A stretch of DNA of 64,000 nucleotides, from NCBI GenBank assembly GCA_033064195.1, contig JARBJD010000002.1, positions 372,001 through 436,000 on the forward strand, written 5' to 3'. Source of the DNA: Blattamonas nauphoetae. Lineage: Eukaryota; Preaxostyla; Oxymonadida. Position 1 is the stretch's first letter. Each line of letters begins with the position of its first letter. Positions 45,131-58,000 of this stretch are shown piece after piece. A program made the translations under genes and the position numbers. A model generated the notes under the pieces. The model ran no database searches. It saw only the letters and a program-made list of their open reading frames with translations, and was not told where the DNA came from.

Positions 45131-46263
45131 TTATGTCGGCTCATGCCTTGAAAGATGTTGATCATGTACGGGTGTGTTCGGATTCTGTTCTTCCTGCAGA
45201 TTTTTTCTGCTTAAAGAAGTTGGAGTCGTGATTTCAGAGTGTGGTTGATGCGTTGGTGTTAGTGGTGTTGATTGAGCCTGTACCATCTCTGATGGTGGTC
45301 CAAGCTCAAAGGGGGGTGAAAAAGGGAGATCTCCTCGCAGAAATGAGGCATATACATCCATATCGTCCTGTGAAATCAGTGAATTCACAAGTTGTTGAGG
45401 AGCAAATCCATGTTCCTTGAGCTAAATGGAAAACAATGAAAAAATATGAAATGCGAGTTCCACAGTGAAGATAGAGGAATTAATACATTGTTGAAAAGGT
45501 TCGTCAATGCTTCGACTTTTTGAGTGGAATCCATTTCTGTTTCAAGAGTTTGCTGAGACAAGTAAGATTGATAACAACAAAAAATGGATTGAGAATGAAT
45601 TTCCGAGCAGAAGAAAGGTATAACTGATATTTCCTTCAATATGACCTGTTGTTGTTGACATTGTTCCAAATCATCGGGAAGAATATCATTTTGATGCTCA
45701 TCCAACCAGGGACCATACTAACAAACACAACATGCCAATATGGTTTGAAAAAGGGAAAAGTGTCAAGGAATCCGAGAACAAGATGAGAAAGAAAAAAGAA
45801 GACTCTGTCGGCTAGAACCTCAATGAAGGGTGATCCCTGCTGCGTTTGTGCTGCTGCTGTTGTTTGGTTTAACATCCCAGCTAGTAGTGTTGGAGTGTAT
45901 TGATCAGACTTGAGAGATGAGGAAATGATGAGATGACGGTCGTTTCAGAGATGATGTTTGGATGAAATTGGAAGAAAATCAGAGAAAATGGAGTTTTGAA
46001 TCAAACTTTGAGTTTATTTTCTAATTCCACCTGTTGTTGGCTGATGGAAGCTAGATTGACGTTCTGAAGTGATATTCATGTTCAAAAAGGGAAAAAGAAG
46101 GCAAACTCGAAGATTATCCATAATTGATCCAAATTCTTGTTCAATTTCAGAGAGAGAAACATGATTCTGTTGGACAGGACGAATTTGAATGAAGAAAGAA
46201 TGAACGAACCTCCAGAAGTTCGCTGAATTCCTGCTGATACTGAAAAAAATCCCTTGGGTTCAT
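45131..46263 (-). CDS. Unknown coiled-coil protein, 5' end uncertain
   Basis: Seven exons, all joined in phase 0: 46263-46210, 46166-46107, 46063-46007, 45908-45819, 45717-45646, 45552-45487 and 45421-45131, giving 229 aa from the M of MNPRDFFQYQQEF. Introns are 43-101 nt. The first 140 residues are amphipathic helix (FSELLENHVSLSEIEQEFGS, ISQQQVELENKLK, DLEQCQQQQ, TLETEMDSTQKVEALTNLF), followed by a Pro/Thr-rich tail. No domain is recognised. Coding-like bits upstream (VFSRSRVKIILDQ at about 46550-46512 and LERLL at about 46379-46365) would splice in frame and extend the helix, and a hydrophobic start at 46670 could lead into them. A role as a coiled-coil scaffold is likely but nothing more specific can be said. 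Confidence 0.6.
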
Positions 46264-46656
46264 GCGCTAGGAATCGTGAAGATGATATAATCAAATATTT
46301 CAGTTTATTTAATCAGAAAAGAGATAGAAACACGAATGTGGTGAGAAGAGAGATGAAACACACGAGCAATCTTTCGAGCTCAGAAACAAAAGAATGTTGA
46401 AAAATATTCGCATCCATGCACGAATTAACCGAAAATATTGGTCAATTCCACGTTGTTGATCACAACCCCAAAACAAAGATTTATCACGAGACTTGACTTG
46501 ATCGAGAATTATCTTCACACGAGATCGGGAAAACACATCTAAATGACAAATTAAGATGATAGATGAAGTGATTTTCCAGTAAATGAACGATTTCTGTATT
46601 GTTGACAGAGAACAGAAATGAGAGCCAAATGAAGAAAAACAATCGCTTTGAGCAAG
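46264..46656 (-). other. 393-bp stretch with probable extra 5' exons of the coiled-coil gene
   Basis: Between the UBE2W stop and the M chosen for the coiled-coil gene. In the reverse direction it holds splice-bounded coding-like segments (VFSRSRVKIILDQ; LERLL directly before RMNPRDFF). The only upstream ATG in frame, at 46670, overlaps the last codons of UBE2W and would give a hydrophobic N-terminus (LLKAIVFLHLALISVL). Exon choice here is unsettled. Confidence 0.35.
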
Positions 46657-47421
46657 TTAACACTCAGCATCGTGATAGTCCCATTGAGTTTCTTGAGGAT
46701 TGGACGGAGCTTCGAGCATATACTCGTCATCATCGGGTGGAGTTTTCTGGAGAAGTGAAGGAAGGATCAGTGTCAAACTTTTTCCTTTGATGAAGAGAGC
46801 ATGCTCAAAATGCTCATAACCACTGACCGAATTCCTACCCAAAAAAATAGAGGGAGAAAAAATGAGACCAAGTGCAGGACTCCATTCGTCTCCGAGGATA
46901 GAGAGGCAGATGTGCCCATTGGAATAAATGTGCTGAAAGTGCAAGTTAACAAGGAAGGATGGAAGGAGACAGAGACGTGGAGATGAAAGGCTGGATATCA
47001 CATGAAAAAAATACTTCGTGCTTTGGGACCATTGGTGGAATGAACTGAACGATGGGAGCATCTAAGGGATAACATTCGAGAAAATGAAAGCGTAATGTGA
47101 ATTTTTCTTCTTCGTAGATGGAATCTTTTGGCCCTTCTAGATAAACAGTGAACCTTCAAAAGATGGAGAAAACGGTCGGCGAAGAGACAAAAGAGGAATT
47201 TAAATGAAGAGAAAGGGTAACTGTTCAAGTGAATCAGCAGAAAAATCAGGGAGGCATGATTGAAGAGGGTTCTTTCTAATATCTTGAATATCTCGCATGA
47301 TTCTTTGTCGAGCTTGGACTGTTAAAGCAGATACACGTTTTTCAGGACTTTGACTTGGGGTAGACTTTCGTACATCTGCTCCCGATTGTCCGTCAGGGCG
47401 AGTACGTCTTTTTGGATGCAT
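46657..47421 (-). CDS. UBE2W: Ubiquitin-conjugating enzyme E2 W
   Basis: E2 enzyme whose animal form ubiquitinates substrate N-termini. Five exons: 47421-47222, 47153-47015, 46932-46869, 46834-46779 and 46746-46657; introns of 68, 82, 34 and 32 nt; 182 aa. Marks: FTVYLEGPKDSIYEEEKFTL (human WIVDMEGAPGTLYEGEKFQL), YPLDAPIVQF, HIYSNGHICLSIL with the catalytic Cys (human HVYSNGHICLSIL), DEWSPALGIRSVVMSILSML (DDWSPALSVQSVCLSIISML), and the W-specific end PPDDDEYML...WDYHDAEC (human PPDNSFYV...WWYHDDTC). The N-terminus has an extra basic stretch of about 35 residues before the E2 fold. The first intron ends AAG. An ATG further upstream (47511) is possible but would overlap the VPS34 start. Confidence 0.93.
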
Positions 47422-47490
47422 TGAAAATGTTATGATGGTTTGATCAGAATCAAAAGTTCTGATACACTGCATTCTCGTCAATTTGTGCCC
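47422..47490. promoter_or_regulatory. 69-bp bidirectional intergenic promoter region
   Basis: Separates the chosen start codons of UBE2W (reverse) and VPS34 (forward). No known motif is identified; both transcripts must begin inside or overlap this gap. Confidence 0.4.
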
Positions 47491-50400
47491 ATGTTCCGAT
47501 TGTATGAACAATTTATTGTGTTTTTACTTTCACCACTTTTTTCTCATATCAGAAATTCACTTTCCATTCGTCCAGCTTCTCTCCTGGCGAATATTGTGAG
47601 TTCATTTGATGGCACATCTCTAGCATCACAGATTTCCTACGAATTCTGCTTCTCAGCAATCCTTTTTCAGAATGATGAACCTTTTGAAATCCCCTGTTTC
47701 AGCAGATTCTACACATTCCAAACGCAAGAGACTATTTCGTATGAGAGGCCTCTATTGTTCTTAACCGCCACATTTTAGTCTACAAGACATGATTGCCTAC
47801 CCTTTAGATGGCCCTTACCCCCCGCCGGGGTCATTTGTTCAGTTAATCATGTGGATTTCTGTGGGTCCAAGAACTCTCCTACCTCTTGCGTTTTGTTCTA
47901 TTCCAATATACTCCCGGAAGTCATACCTACGCACTGGAGTGAAAACTACCCCACTTCAACCTTTCTCACAAACAGACAGTTTACCACCGTCATGCCTTGC
48001 ATCTCTCATCATTATATCTCGATTCTTTTGTGATTCAACTGTCCTTTTGCCTGAGAAACTCATGAAGTTCATTGAAGAACGTTCATCTGATGTTTTAACC
48101 CTCCTCCCAGAGCCCATCTTCTCGTCACTGACGATTTCAACTCATTTGGAGAATTCAGTCCCAATTCACTCTTCAACGACCTTCCCATCATTTTCCAACA
48201 AACCAGAGGAACAGGATGAGATCTTTCAAGTTGATGATCTCATGTTTGGAAGCTCATATGTCTGTTCTCCGCCATCTCTTATCATTTCCAGCATTCTCCT
48301 TGGAATACTCTCCCATTCATCACGACTGATGCTGCGTTGAGTCTAATTCAGCCATCTCTTCGCTTTTCAAAGAATCGACGAGAATGTGATTCCTGGATTG
48401 ACCAAATTCGTTCATCCAAAAGTCCACTGCCTCAACATCCATCTCATTCAAAGGCTATCCCAGCTGTACCCTGGATGGATGAAATTACCATTAAGTCAAC
48501 TGACTATATTTCTTCGGTTTGCTTATTATTCATCGTCAATTCCACACACATCGGTCTAGAAAGTACCTCAGATTACTGCTGCTCTCATTGCCCTCCAAGT
48601 GGAATTCTTGAAGGTTGAGATACCAGATATGCCAGTGGATCTTCTAAGCGCACCTCAGTCCCAGCAACATGAAAATCAGTGGTATCAAAACATGAAAACT
48701 GTCTCTACCATCGATTCATTGGGCTCTGAAACGTATGAATCTATGCATCACTTTCTTCTTTTATCAATTCAACACAATCTTCTTTCTTTCATAGAATTCC
48801 ACTTCATCTTCGGTTTCCATCGCAAGAAGTGGACAAGCTCCTTCATACAATCTCGCTTTATCCTCCGCTTGACATTATTTCTCGGCGAGATCAAGATTTT
48901 CTGTGGGAGCATCGTTATCTTGCTGCAAAATATCCATCTCTTCTGTATCCATTCATCCAAAGTGTTGCATGGGATGTTCCAAGTAAGCACAATGAAGCTC
49001 TCGTTTGATTCATTTTCTGAATACAAGTTTGTCAGATGATTATCGAAACTTGGCGAAAGCCGACACTTTCCTGCATTTTTGAGATCCTTTCTCATCCAAC
49101 ATGGGACAATGATTCTGTTCTCAGACTTTATGCCATCAAACATCTCTCTGAGCTACCAAATGAGGAGCTTCTGGATTATCTTCCGCAGTTAACGCAATCC
49201 CTCATCTACGACCCGATTTGGGACTCATCTCGAGATCGACTGAAACATGTTAAATCACAAGAAACCAAAGCAGTGCCTCCGCAGACCGCAAGACAAAAAA
49301 CTCAGACAACGCCAGTCTCCCCATCACAAAAGGAGTATACCAGCGATCTCACATCGATTCAATCACACTCCACTTCCACCTCAATCGATAAACTTCACCA
49401 ATCCAAATCATTCACAGGCACTGTCGGGAACATTCAGACTCATCTGGATGCAATGGGAACGCCGTTGAAGGTCACCGGTGGTCGACCGACGACGTCGCAG
49501 TCTTTTTCAGTAAATCCAACTTCATCATCGTATGTCGGAGATGGTCCTCGGCGAGAGTCAGATCAACAGACGAATGAAGCAATGAGTGAGTTTGAAAGCA
49601 GTACCACATCTGGACGGTCAAATCAGGGCTATTCCTTCACTTATGACAATGTTGGAAAGCACGTTGGATTGGAATCTGACACGGACCAAGTCTCAGTCGG
49701 TGCAATTTCAGCAGAAGACTCCGCGCGGTCAGATTTTACCACAGAACGTGATCGTTTTGATTCTGAACCACACACTGAATCGACTCAATACCGACCGCCA
49801 CAACCGCCATCATCAATCAACACAGGTCTGAATTTGGCCAGAAGATTAGAATTGAAAGATCCACAAAAGCAGTTTTTGAATCACATAAAAGTGGACACTA
49901 ATCACTACAATTCAGAGAAACCCCTCACAACATTCTTATTCGAGCGAGCCAGCAAAAACGTCGAGATCTTCTGTCTCTTGTATTGGAATCTCCACGTGAT
50001 GAAGGAAATTGAGAATGATTCCAAAACGACACTCACCATTCTTAATGAACTGTTCGCTTTCATCTACAAAGCAGCTCCCACTTTTCTTGTTTTCATCTAC
50101 CGACAAGTGCTTCTCCTGCAAAAGATCCAAACGGCTTTTGAAAAAACTGCGGGCATCCCGAGACAAGAAAGAATTGAAAGGATGAAGATTGAAGCCCAAG
50201 ATTTCTTCTCACCAAACGAACCATTCCCATCACCTGTTAATCCAAATTTTTGGCTCTCTCATATTTTTCCAGACAAAATTTCGATTTTCAAATCAAAAGT
50301 ACTTCCTGTCCTCGCCAGATTCAAAGCGGATTCGACTGATACCGCTCTTGAGTCACTCGTTGTGGATCATGGTGATCGATCAACTGAATGGCGGTCTGTG

Positions 50401-51923
50401 GAAGAGTTGAATGGTAAGTTTGGGATCACTCAAGCAATGATCGACTTGTCACTAGCCAGACTGAGAGAAAGAGAAGAACGAGGGCAAAAGCTAGTTTCAG
50501 ATGAAATGATTGAACTCGCCAAACGAGAAGAAGAGAAGGAAAGACTTGCACAACAGAATAAAAAGGAAGAAGAGAAGGATCACAACACTCTTACAGAACC
50601 ACTTTCACAAACAGAACCAATCATCGCTGACGATGCCATCCCAGAAACACTCCCCACGAAAAACACAACCTATGACAGTTCACATCCTGCCCAACCACGT
50701 TCATCGATATCTGATCAAACTGACTCTCTGGAAATGAACAAGGAACGAAGTATTGTACCAACTCACAAGCAGAATTTGAAAGGAACAGGATATGATGATA
50801 CTGTCATCTCGGAAAACGACGATCTTATTTTTGAACCGATTGAAGGAGAACATCACTATGATCCAGCTCCTCTCGATTCATTTGTTCCACCTGTAGAGCT
50901 TGGAATTGATGAAGATTCGTCCCAACCTGAACCATCGCCGTACAGTCCACCGACATCATCCCAAATGGATCTCACTCGACCGGCTCCAATTGCACCTCCA
51001 TCGATGCCTCAAATTGTGCTCCAGGGTGCAAAACCTTCGCCGCCACGACGAGACGATGAACAACGCAGGCCTGGAAATCAAGTTGAGGAGAGCAACCACT
51101 CCTTCATGTACAAATCACTCGATGATGTGAGGCAGGATATGCTCTGTGTTCAGATTGTGAGCGTTTTCGACAGGCTCTTCAAGAGCGAGAATCTCGACCT
51201 CAAACTTTCACCTTATCAAGTCGTTGCCATCGGAGCCAATCCGCCTCTTGGCCTGATCGAATTTGTCCCATCGAAATCGATTGAGCGGATCAAGTTGGAA
51301 GACCAAAGCATCGCAAACTACTTTCGCAGCCATAATCGCGACGACAGCTCTCCTCTCGGATACCCTCCCGAAGTTCTGGACAACTTCATCCGGAGTTGTG
51401 CGGGTTATTCTGTGATCACCTTCCTGTTGACAGTGGGAGATCGTCATCTGGACAATCTTCTCGTCACTCCTGATGGGAAAATGTTCCACGTAGATTTTGG
51501 AATGTTCCTTGGGCATGACGTGAAATTCAGACCATCTCCAATGAAACTCAGTAAGGAGATGATTGATGTATCTTTTCTTCTTAATTCTTTCATCTTAATT
51601 TCTCTGTCTCCTCTCAGTGTATGGGTGGAATTGAATCCAGCCATTTCGGACGATTCATTTCTCTGTGTTGTGAAGCGTACTCTATCGCTCGCCGAAAGGG
51701 TGCTAATCTTATTCTGTCTCTGTTTCGTATGATGCGCAAAGCCAAAATTCCCGATCTGGAAGACGCCCGAGGACTCACTCTTGTTTTGATGAAATTCAAG
51801 CTGGAGTTGACTGAAACTGAAGCCAATTATTATATGGTTCAGCAGATCGGGAAATCGACATCCGCGTTCTTCCCTTCAATGGTTGATAAAATCCACATTT
51901 TTGCTCAGTCTTGGAGGAACTGA
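47491..51923 (+). CDS. VPS34: Class III phosphatidylinositol 3-kinase VPS34
   Basis: Makes PI3P for endosomal sorting and autophagy. Eight exons: 47491-47519, 47553-47738, 47779-48259, 48292-48516, 48572-48732, 48795-49002, 49036-51567 and 51618-51923; introns 32-62 nt; 1375 aa (human 887). C2 domain at about 1-160, PWMDEITIKS (human DWLDRLTFRE), helical domain with FLWEHRYLAAKYPSLLYPFI then AWDVPSKHNEAL (human [32 protein letters not shown]) and VLRLYAIKHLSELPNEELLD. Kinase domain about 1090-1375: LDDVRQDM, ENLDLKLSPYQVV, GDRHLDNLL and FHVDFGMFLGHD, then KLSKEMIDCMGG. All catalytic residues are present. The C-terminus IHIFAQSWRN matches IHKFAQYWRK, the membrane-binding helix. Long low-complexity inserts lie at about 505-700 and in the kinase N-lobe at 930-1110. 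Confidence 0.94.
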
Positions 51924-52085
51924 AAGAACTTCCGAAAATATCGGCTTTGTCTTTGATTGGTGGTTCATTTATTCTCCTTTTTTTCAACTTTGTTCATTTC
52001 ATTGGGATGTATTGATTTGATCATTCTCTGGAACTCATAACAAACAAGATAGGTGAAATGAAAACAAGAATACTGATGCAGCAGG

Positions 52086-55000
52086 CTATGATCGCCACCA
52101 GGTCAGAAGAGCTGCTTCTTTGAGAATGGGTGATTGTTGATAATTGAGTGAGTGATCTGCGAACGAATCACCGTATAGGATCCCGACATCAACGATTGAG
52201 CATCGAACACATTCGTGGGGTTTCAGTGGGACGAGGAGGTATTGGGAAAAAGTTGAGCGAGGGAGCGCTATTGGATGTGTCTGAATCGTCGTTGAGTAGG
52301 AGATCGTTGGGTTGTTGGATTGTAATGAAGATGATGATGTGAATGAAGAATGCATGTAGAAAGTCAGATGGAGAATTGCAGGGACAAAAAAATGAAACTG
52401 TGGAGAGGACAACTTTAAAATAACACCAGTCACTGTTGCCGCACAGTCGAGAAATAATTGTTGTTGAAAACGAGGCAAGGAATTTTGGGAGCGATGCTGT
52501 AAAACACAGCGTGTTTTCAGCAGAGAATAAACCGGATGTGACAATGAAGAATACAGTAATTGATGGAAAGAAGCTTCCTTGGTGTGTTTGTGAGAATGTG
52601 AGAGAATTGGGTAGTTGTCATCCAGGCGTCTCAGAATGTCATCACCCGAGCCGGAGGAATGTTGGGAGGAGTTTACTTCAGTGGCCGGTTTCGCAGACAA
52701 AAGTTCGTCAAAGGAGATCGTTTCCATATCATTGGTACCAAAGAGGAGAAGGCGAGAGAACAGAAGAGAATGAAGAATATTTGATGAAAAGGTGAGGATC
52801 GCCATAGAACAGAATGATGGGGGGATTTGAAACCGACATTCATCTGGAGAAACTGCCAGGGAGGTGGCTGCAACTGTCTCAAAATGAGTGTGTGAAGATT
52901 GGTGAAGGAGTTCGAGCTCTTCCGTAGAGGGGATGGTATGGAGCGGGACCACTTCAAGTGACAGGCCATGTGTTGAGTTTGGATGTGACTGGGTTTTACT
53001 GAACTGCACGTGAATGTGTGACAGATGGGCTGGGGTAGAAAAATGAATGAGTAGACAAAGCCGTCGCGCCTCACTTCCAACATGCCATCCCCCTTCGCTA
53101 CATCCGACAAGAAGTGAAGAGAGAGTCGATCCGAGATATCTGTTGCTCGTCGCTGAGGAGAATTGCATCTGTGGAGAAGAGAACAGGATCGTCGATGATG
53201 GAAATTTCGATATATGTTTGAACTTTTGGGTTTTGAGTTGAAGCTTTCGACTTTGCGCTTTTCGGAACAAAAGTTCATCCTTCCACAACCGGTATGGATA
53301 ATACAGACAATTTCGGAGTGAGATTGTGATTTGATCGTGATGTGCATTCCAGAGGTACCTCAACATTCGATTGACAACTGTAAGGCTCCTGACGCACGGG
53401 AAGCACATATCCTGCTCAGAGATTCCAAAATACCCAGAGATGAAAGATGAACCAATATAGTGCTGGCTTAGACATTTCTTACAAACAGTCTGACCACACA
53501 TGAGACAGACAGGCGGGTCCTTTGAGTAAAGATTGCATTCAGAACATTCGAGACAAAGAGACGCTGATTGTCTTGACGCAAATCGGCCTTTGCTCCCAAA
53601 TGAATTTGGAGGACTCAAATTAGGTAGACAAACTGGTGAAGAAGAGAGGAGTTTCTCTCTATCAAGAGAACTGGATGGAGACGAACCAATTCGTGACTGT
53701 CGTGGTTGATTGGCCGGCGAATGAATGTTTTTACCGCCAATCAATGGAAATTTCTTTCGAATTTGGCGGATCGAGGAGATTCCAATGTTTTGTCGGAGTT
53801 GTGACAATAGTTGCCAAACAGAAAGCTGGGTTGGAGAATTCAGTTGGAGAGCAATCCTCACAATCTCAATTCTGAGAAGATTTACGAGTCGATCTGTGAG
53901 TTCATTGTCATCACTGATGGTGCCAGATTGAGAGAAGAAAGTGCCGCTTCCTTGATCCGATTCATCAATTCCCACGAGGTCGAATGAGTAATCTGCTGGC
54001 GAATCGAGAGAGGGAGTTTGAGCATCGGCAGACCGGATTCCAAATGGACTACTTTCTGCAGAAATCTCACTTAGAACTAATTGTCTGTATGCAGGTGAGG
54101 AGGCTGGAGTGGACATAAACGATCCTTGGCTTTGTGGAACTTGAACAGTGCTTTCTTTCTGTCCATCATAGGAGAGAGGATGGAATGGAGAAAAAGAAAC
54201 ACGGAGAAATTCTCGATCTTCTTCGACGGCGCTCTGCATTGAGATTGCAGGAGATGATGGCTTCTCTTGTTCGCTTCCCTCCTGATCAGGGTCAACCGGA
54301 GTGTATGTTGGGGGTGGATGAGAGAATGATGTTGATGGCAAGATGGCCTGAAGGAGCTGGTTTTTCCGAGCGAGTACATCTTCGGATTGATTTCTTTCGA
54401 GTTCTTCTTCATAAAGGGAGTCAAGAGGAGTTGAAGAAGTGACATTGTCAATTCCAGAAGAAGATAAGTTCCACATTTTCAGTCGTTCTGAGGGAATGGT
54501 GGTTTCACGAAGTGTATTTCCGAGGACACGTACCCTTCCAAGAATGATTGCCCGCCGAATTGATTGGAGATTGTCACTTTTGTCAAAATGATGACTTGCT
54601 ACATCCGTTCGATTACTGAAAGCACTTGGCGTATCCAACATCCGATAAGAGAGTGGAGCATGGAATACAATTCTCACAATTTTGACCAGTCCTAATGGTT
54701 TTAGAGTCGATGTCATTGGGAGGGGGACAAAAGGGAGCTTCACAGGTTCAGGAAGAGAAGTCTCTGGACGTGAAAGTGACGTTTCGACAGGGTAAGGAGA
54801 GACGGGCAGGATGACTGACTGATACATGTACCGAATGTCTCGTTTCCGGAAGAATGTTTTTGGGACATTTGTGATTCTCGATGAATCGGTTGGTGAATCC
54901 GGAGAAGAGTATTCAAGATCAACGAGTCCGGTATTTGGGATGATCGGCAAATGAACGTTGCTATGGGTCAGAACGAGAGAATCAAGCGTCTCCCCCATCC

Positions 55001-58000
55001 AGACATCCACAGAGGTCGGAGTGTAGAGGAGGAGCGAAGACGGAATATCTGAGTGGCTGACAATTGAGTCGTACATACTCCCTTTGAGTGACTCCCCTTC
55101 TGCTGCCCATTGTGCTGTTGGGATCGTTGAATGTGTTTGAGGAGTTGTGATTACCTGAGAAGACAATCTGGTCTGATCATCAGCGAGGTTTTCCGTGTAT
55201 GGATGAAAGGATGGTTCTTGTGGGGTTGTTGGCCGATCAAAGACAAGATATCGGACAATGGAAAGTTCAGGAAGAACAATGGTCATGATTTCATCATTGT
55301 TCCCAACTGAACTTGTGGCCAAAGTACCAATCCGAATTGATTCCGTTGACTGCACTGAAGAGAGGTTGAACTCGATCGTTTGATTATCCGAAGACAATCC
55401 ACAGATTGCTCTTTTCCAGATTTCAGTTGTGTCAATGATAGATGTTATTCCGAGAGCAACCATTCTGTCGGCAAGTGATCCTCTGGGAATGGAAGTGAGT
55501 GCAAGTGGTTTTGGTGCCTGTTTGACTTGGTCGGTGTCAATGGACGGAGGTTGCTTCTTCTCTTGATTGTCGATGGATAGAATGGGAAGTGGAGTGATAA
55601 TCATGCTCGACTGGAGGAGGGAGGATAGATGGAGAGGGAGATATGTCCGAAATGGAGAAGTTGGTGTATGAAAAGAATGGTTGAGTGAGAAAATAGCTCC
55701 GAGTGAGAGATGGTGTGGTGATGATGTGAGTGGTGGAGACGGAAGAATATTATGTGTTGGAATAGTGAGTGATGACTGAGAGGTCCTTTCACTGAGGGAC
55801 TGGATCAAGTCAGACGGTGTTCGTTTCCAGAAGATGCCTGGATACAAGACTGGAAGCATCTGGAGAGCAACAAAATGGGTGAATTCCTTATTTTTCATAT
55901 CATCAGTCACGATATTGTGATATCGTCGTTTTATGGAGATGAGAGCATTGCTATAATTCGACGACGAAGGGATTTGAGTTCCGCTTGCTTTGTTCGTAGG
56001 TTGTGCGGTGTATGTGGACTTTCGGAGGAAGGTCATCATGGATGTGAAGGGGCTGTTCGTTGAATTGAATGAGGTGAAGAGCGAAAGATCAAGTTCGTTT
56101 GATGGAATGTGAATCAGGGAGGATGCATCCAATCCGCACGAAAAAGGAAGAGAAAAAACAGCGTTGTTGGTGATGGATGTACTGATGAACGATCGGATAA
56201 TCTGAGTGTGTGTGGCCGCAGAATCTGTGTACAGTTCTGAATTTGTGTTTGCAAGGATGAGAAATGATTCAGAAAAAGAAGACAAAATGCCAGGTGGGAT
56301 GGTATCACTGATGATTTCTGATGATGGAAGATGTTCGGATGGTTCAAGCGGTTCCAGAAGACCATACTCCCTTTGCTCAACTGGTTGAAGATCTGTTTGT
56401 TGTATGAATGCAGTCAGCAGAGTCGTGAGTTGAGAATAAACGATTGGGAGCATGAATGAGAACGATGCGACACTTGTCCGATCCATCGAATCTGCACAAT
56501 TCACCCTGAAAATGCCATGTTGATGTGAATGGAGGTGGACGGTATCCATGTAGCTACTGATGTTCTCCTGTGAACACTCCGCTTTGTTCTCATCAAAAAC
56601 GGTGTCCGAAACGTGAATAGTCCCAGATGAGTATCCGTGTTGTTGGATCAGATGTTTCAACCGCATCCAGAATGAGATTAACACACCACTTTCTCCCAAC
56701 TTCTTTTTCACGTCATGCCAATCAAATGTGATACAATCGATAGTTGTTTCCAACCAACTATCATCATGTTCTTGATCATTCCAGTGTTTCCGTATTTGGC
56801 GAAGTGATCCCTGGAACCCCTCTGTGAGTTTGATTTCTTCCGGATGTTTTTCATCCAGCCTCAGCAGAGTTAGGCACGTGAACGACAAATAATCGTTTTG
56901 TGAATGCGGCTTGGTTCTGAGACTCCACTCTGAGTACCGTCTTCGAACTCGATCCCAATACTGTGGAACAAAGTCGAATGAGGTGTTTTTATCAACATCA
57001 ACCTTCGCCTGTGTGAAGAATGAGTCTACACTCGTTTTCCAGAGGATGGGGATGGTCCCTCTGAAGAAGACGTACGATGCGAAAGAAACATTGTACCCTG
57101 TTGGCGGTTGGGGGATGGATGAAGGCTGTGGGGGGAACGATTTGTCCACCAACCACACAATGACCTCGCATTCCATTTCATTCCCTGCTCCTCCAAACTC
57201 ATTTAGACCTCTTGCCTGATACCGCGTTCCTGGATTGAGAGAAGATTTTCGAGAGATGACAGAGAGAAAAATAGTTGGTTTGTTGTCTGGAGACGAATTC
57301 ACTTCATTCAGAAGTCTCGAGAGGAGAGTAAGCTTGTTTCCAGTCATGTTTGTTCCAATTTGGACGTTGCTCGCGAGTGACATGGGGTAGGTCGTTGCGG
57401 CACCCTGGAGGAGGACGACGCAATGATCGTGAAGGTTGGCCTCCTCAAACTTCTGCCTCAGAAAGGAATTCCAGACATAGGCTGGATCATAGTCATGAAC
57501 ATTGTGGAGGTGAATGGGTAGGGAAGCTGAATGATGATCTGACTCTGAGGGATGTGGGTCTACTGATTGTGGAGCGTGTTTCAGTCCAACCGCTGAAAAT
57601 GGGCGTGTAATGTCGACTTCCTCGCAAAAGTAGTGATACCGGTCTGCGTTAAACCGCATCGCTGTCTCAAAACTTTTGTTTTCCTGGAATTCAAATGAAA
57701 CTGAATGCTTTGTGCTCCGAATCGGAGGTGCAGAATTTGATGAGGTGGGTTCAGAGAGTTGTTGGGATGAATTGTCGTTTTTCTTGGAGTCCTGATTCTT
57801 TGACGATTTTCGGGCATCGAAATACGATGAAAATTTATGAATTCTTTGTGATTTTCCGACGGTAGGTTCTTGTCGAAGGTGTTGGATCGAACGTGTGTGA
57901 TGGGGTTGAAATGTCGGAATTGAAAGAGAAACAACTTCCAGACCTCTTGGAAGTGTGGGTGATGGAGGAAACGGAGGATCTCTGGGTGATGGAAGAGGTG

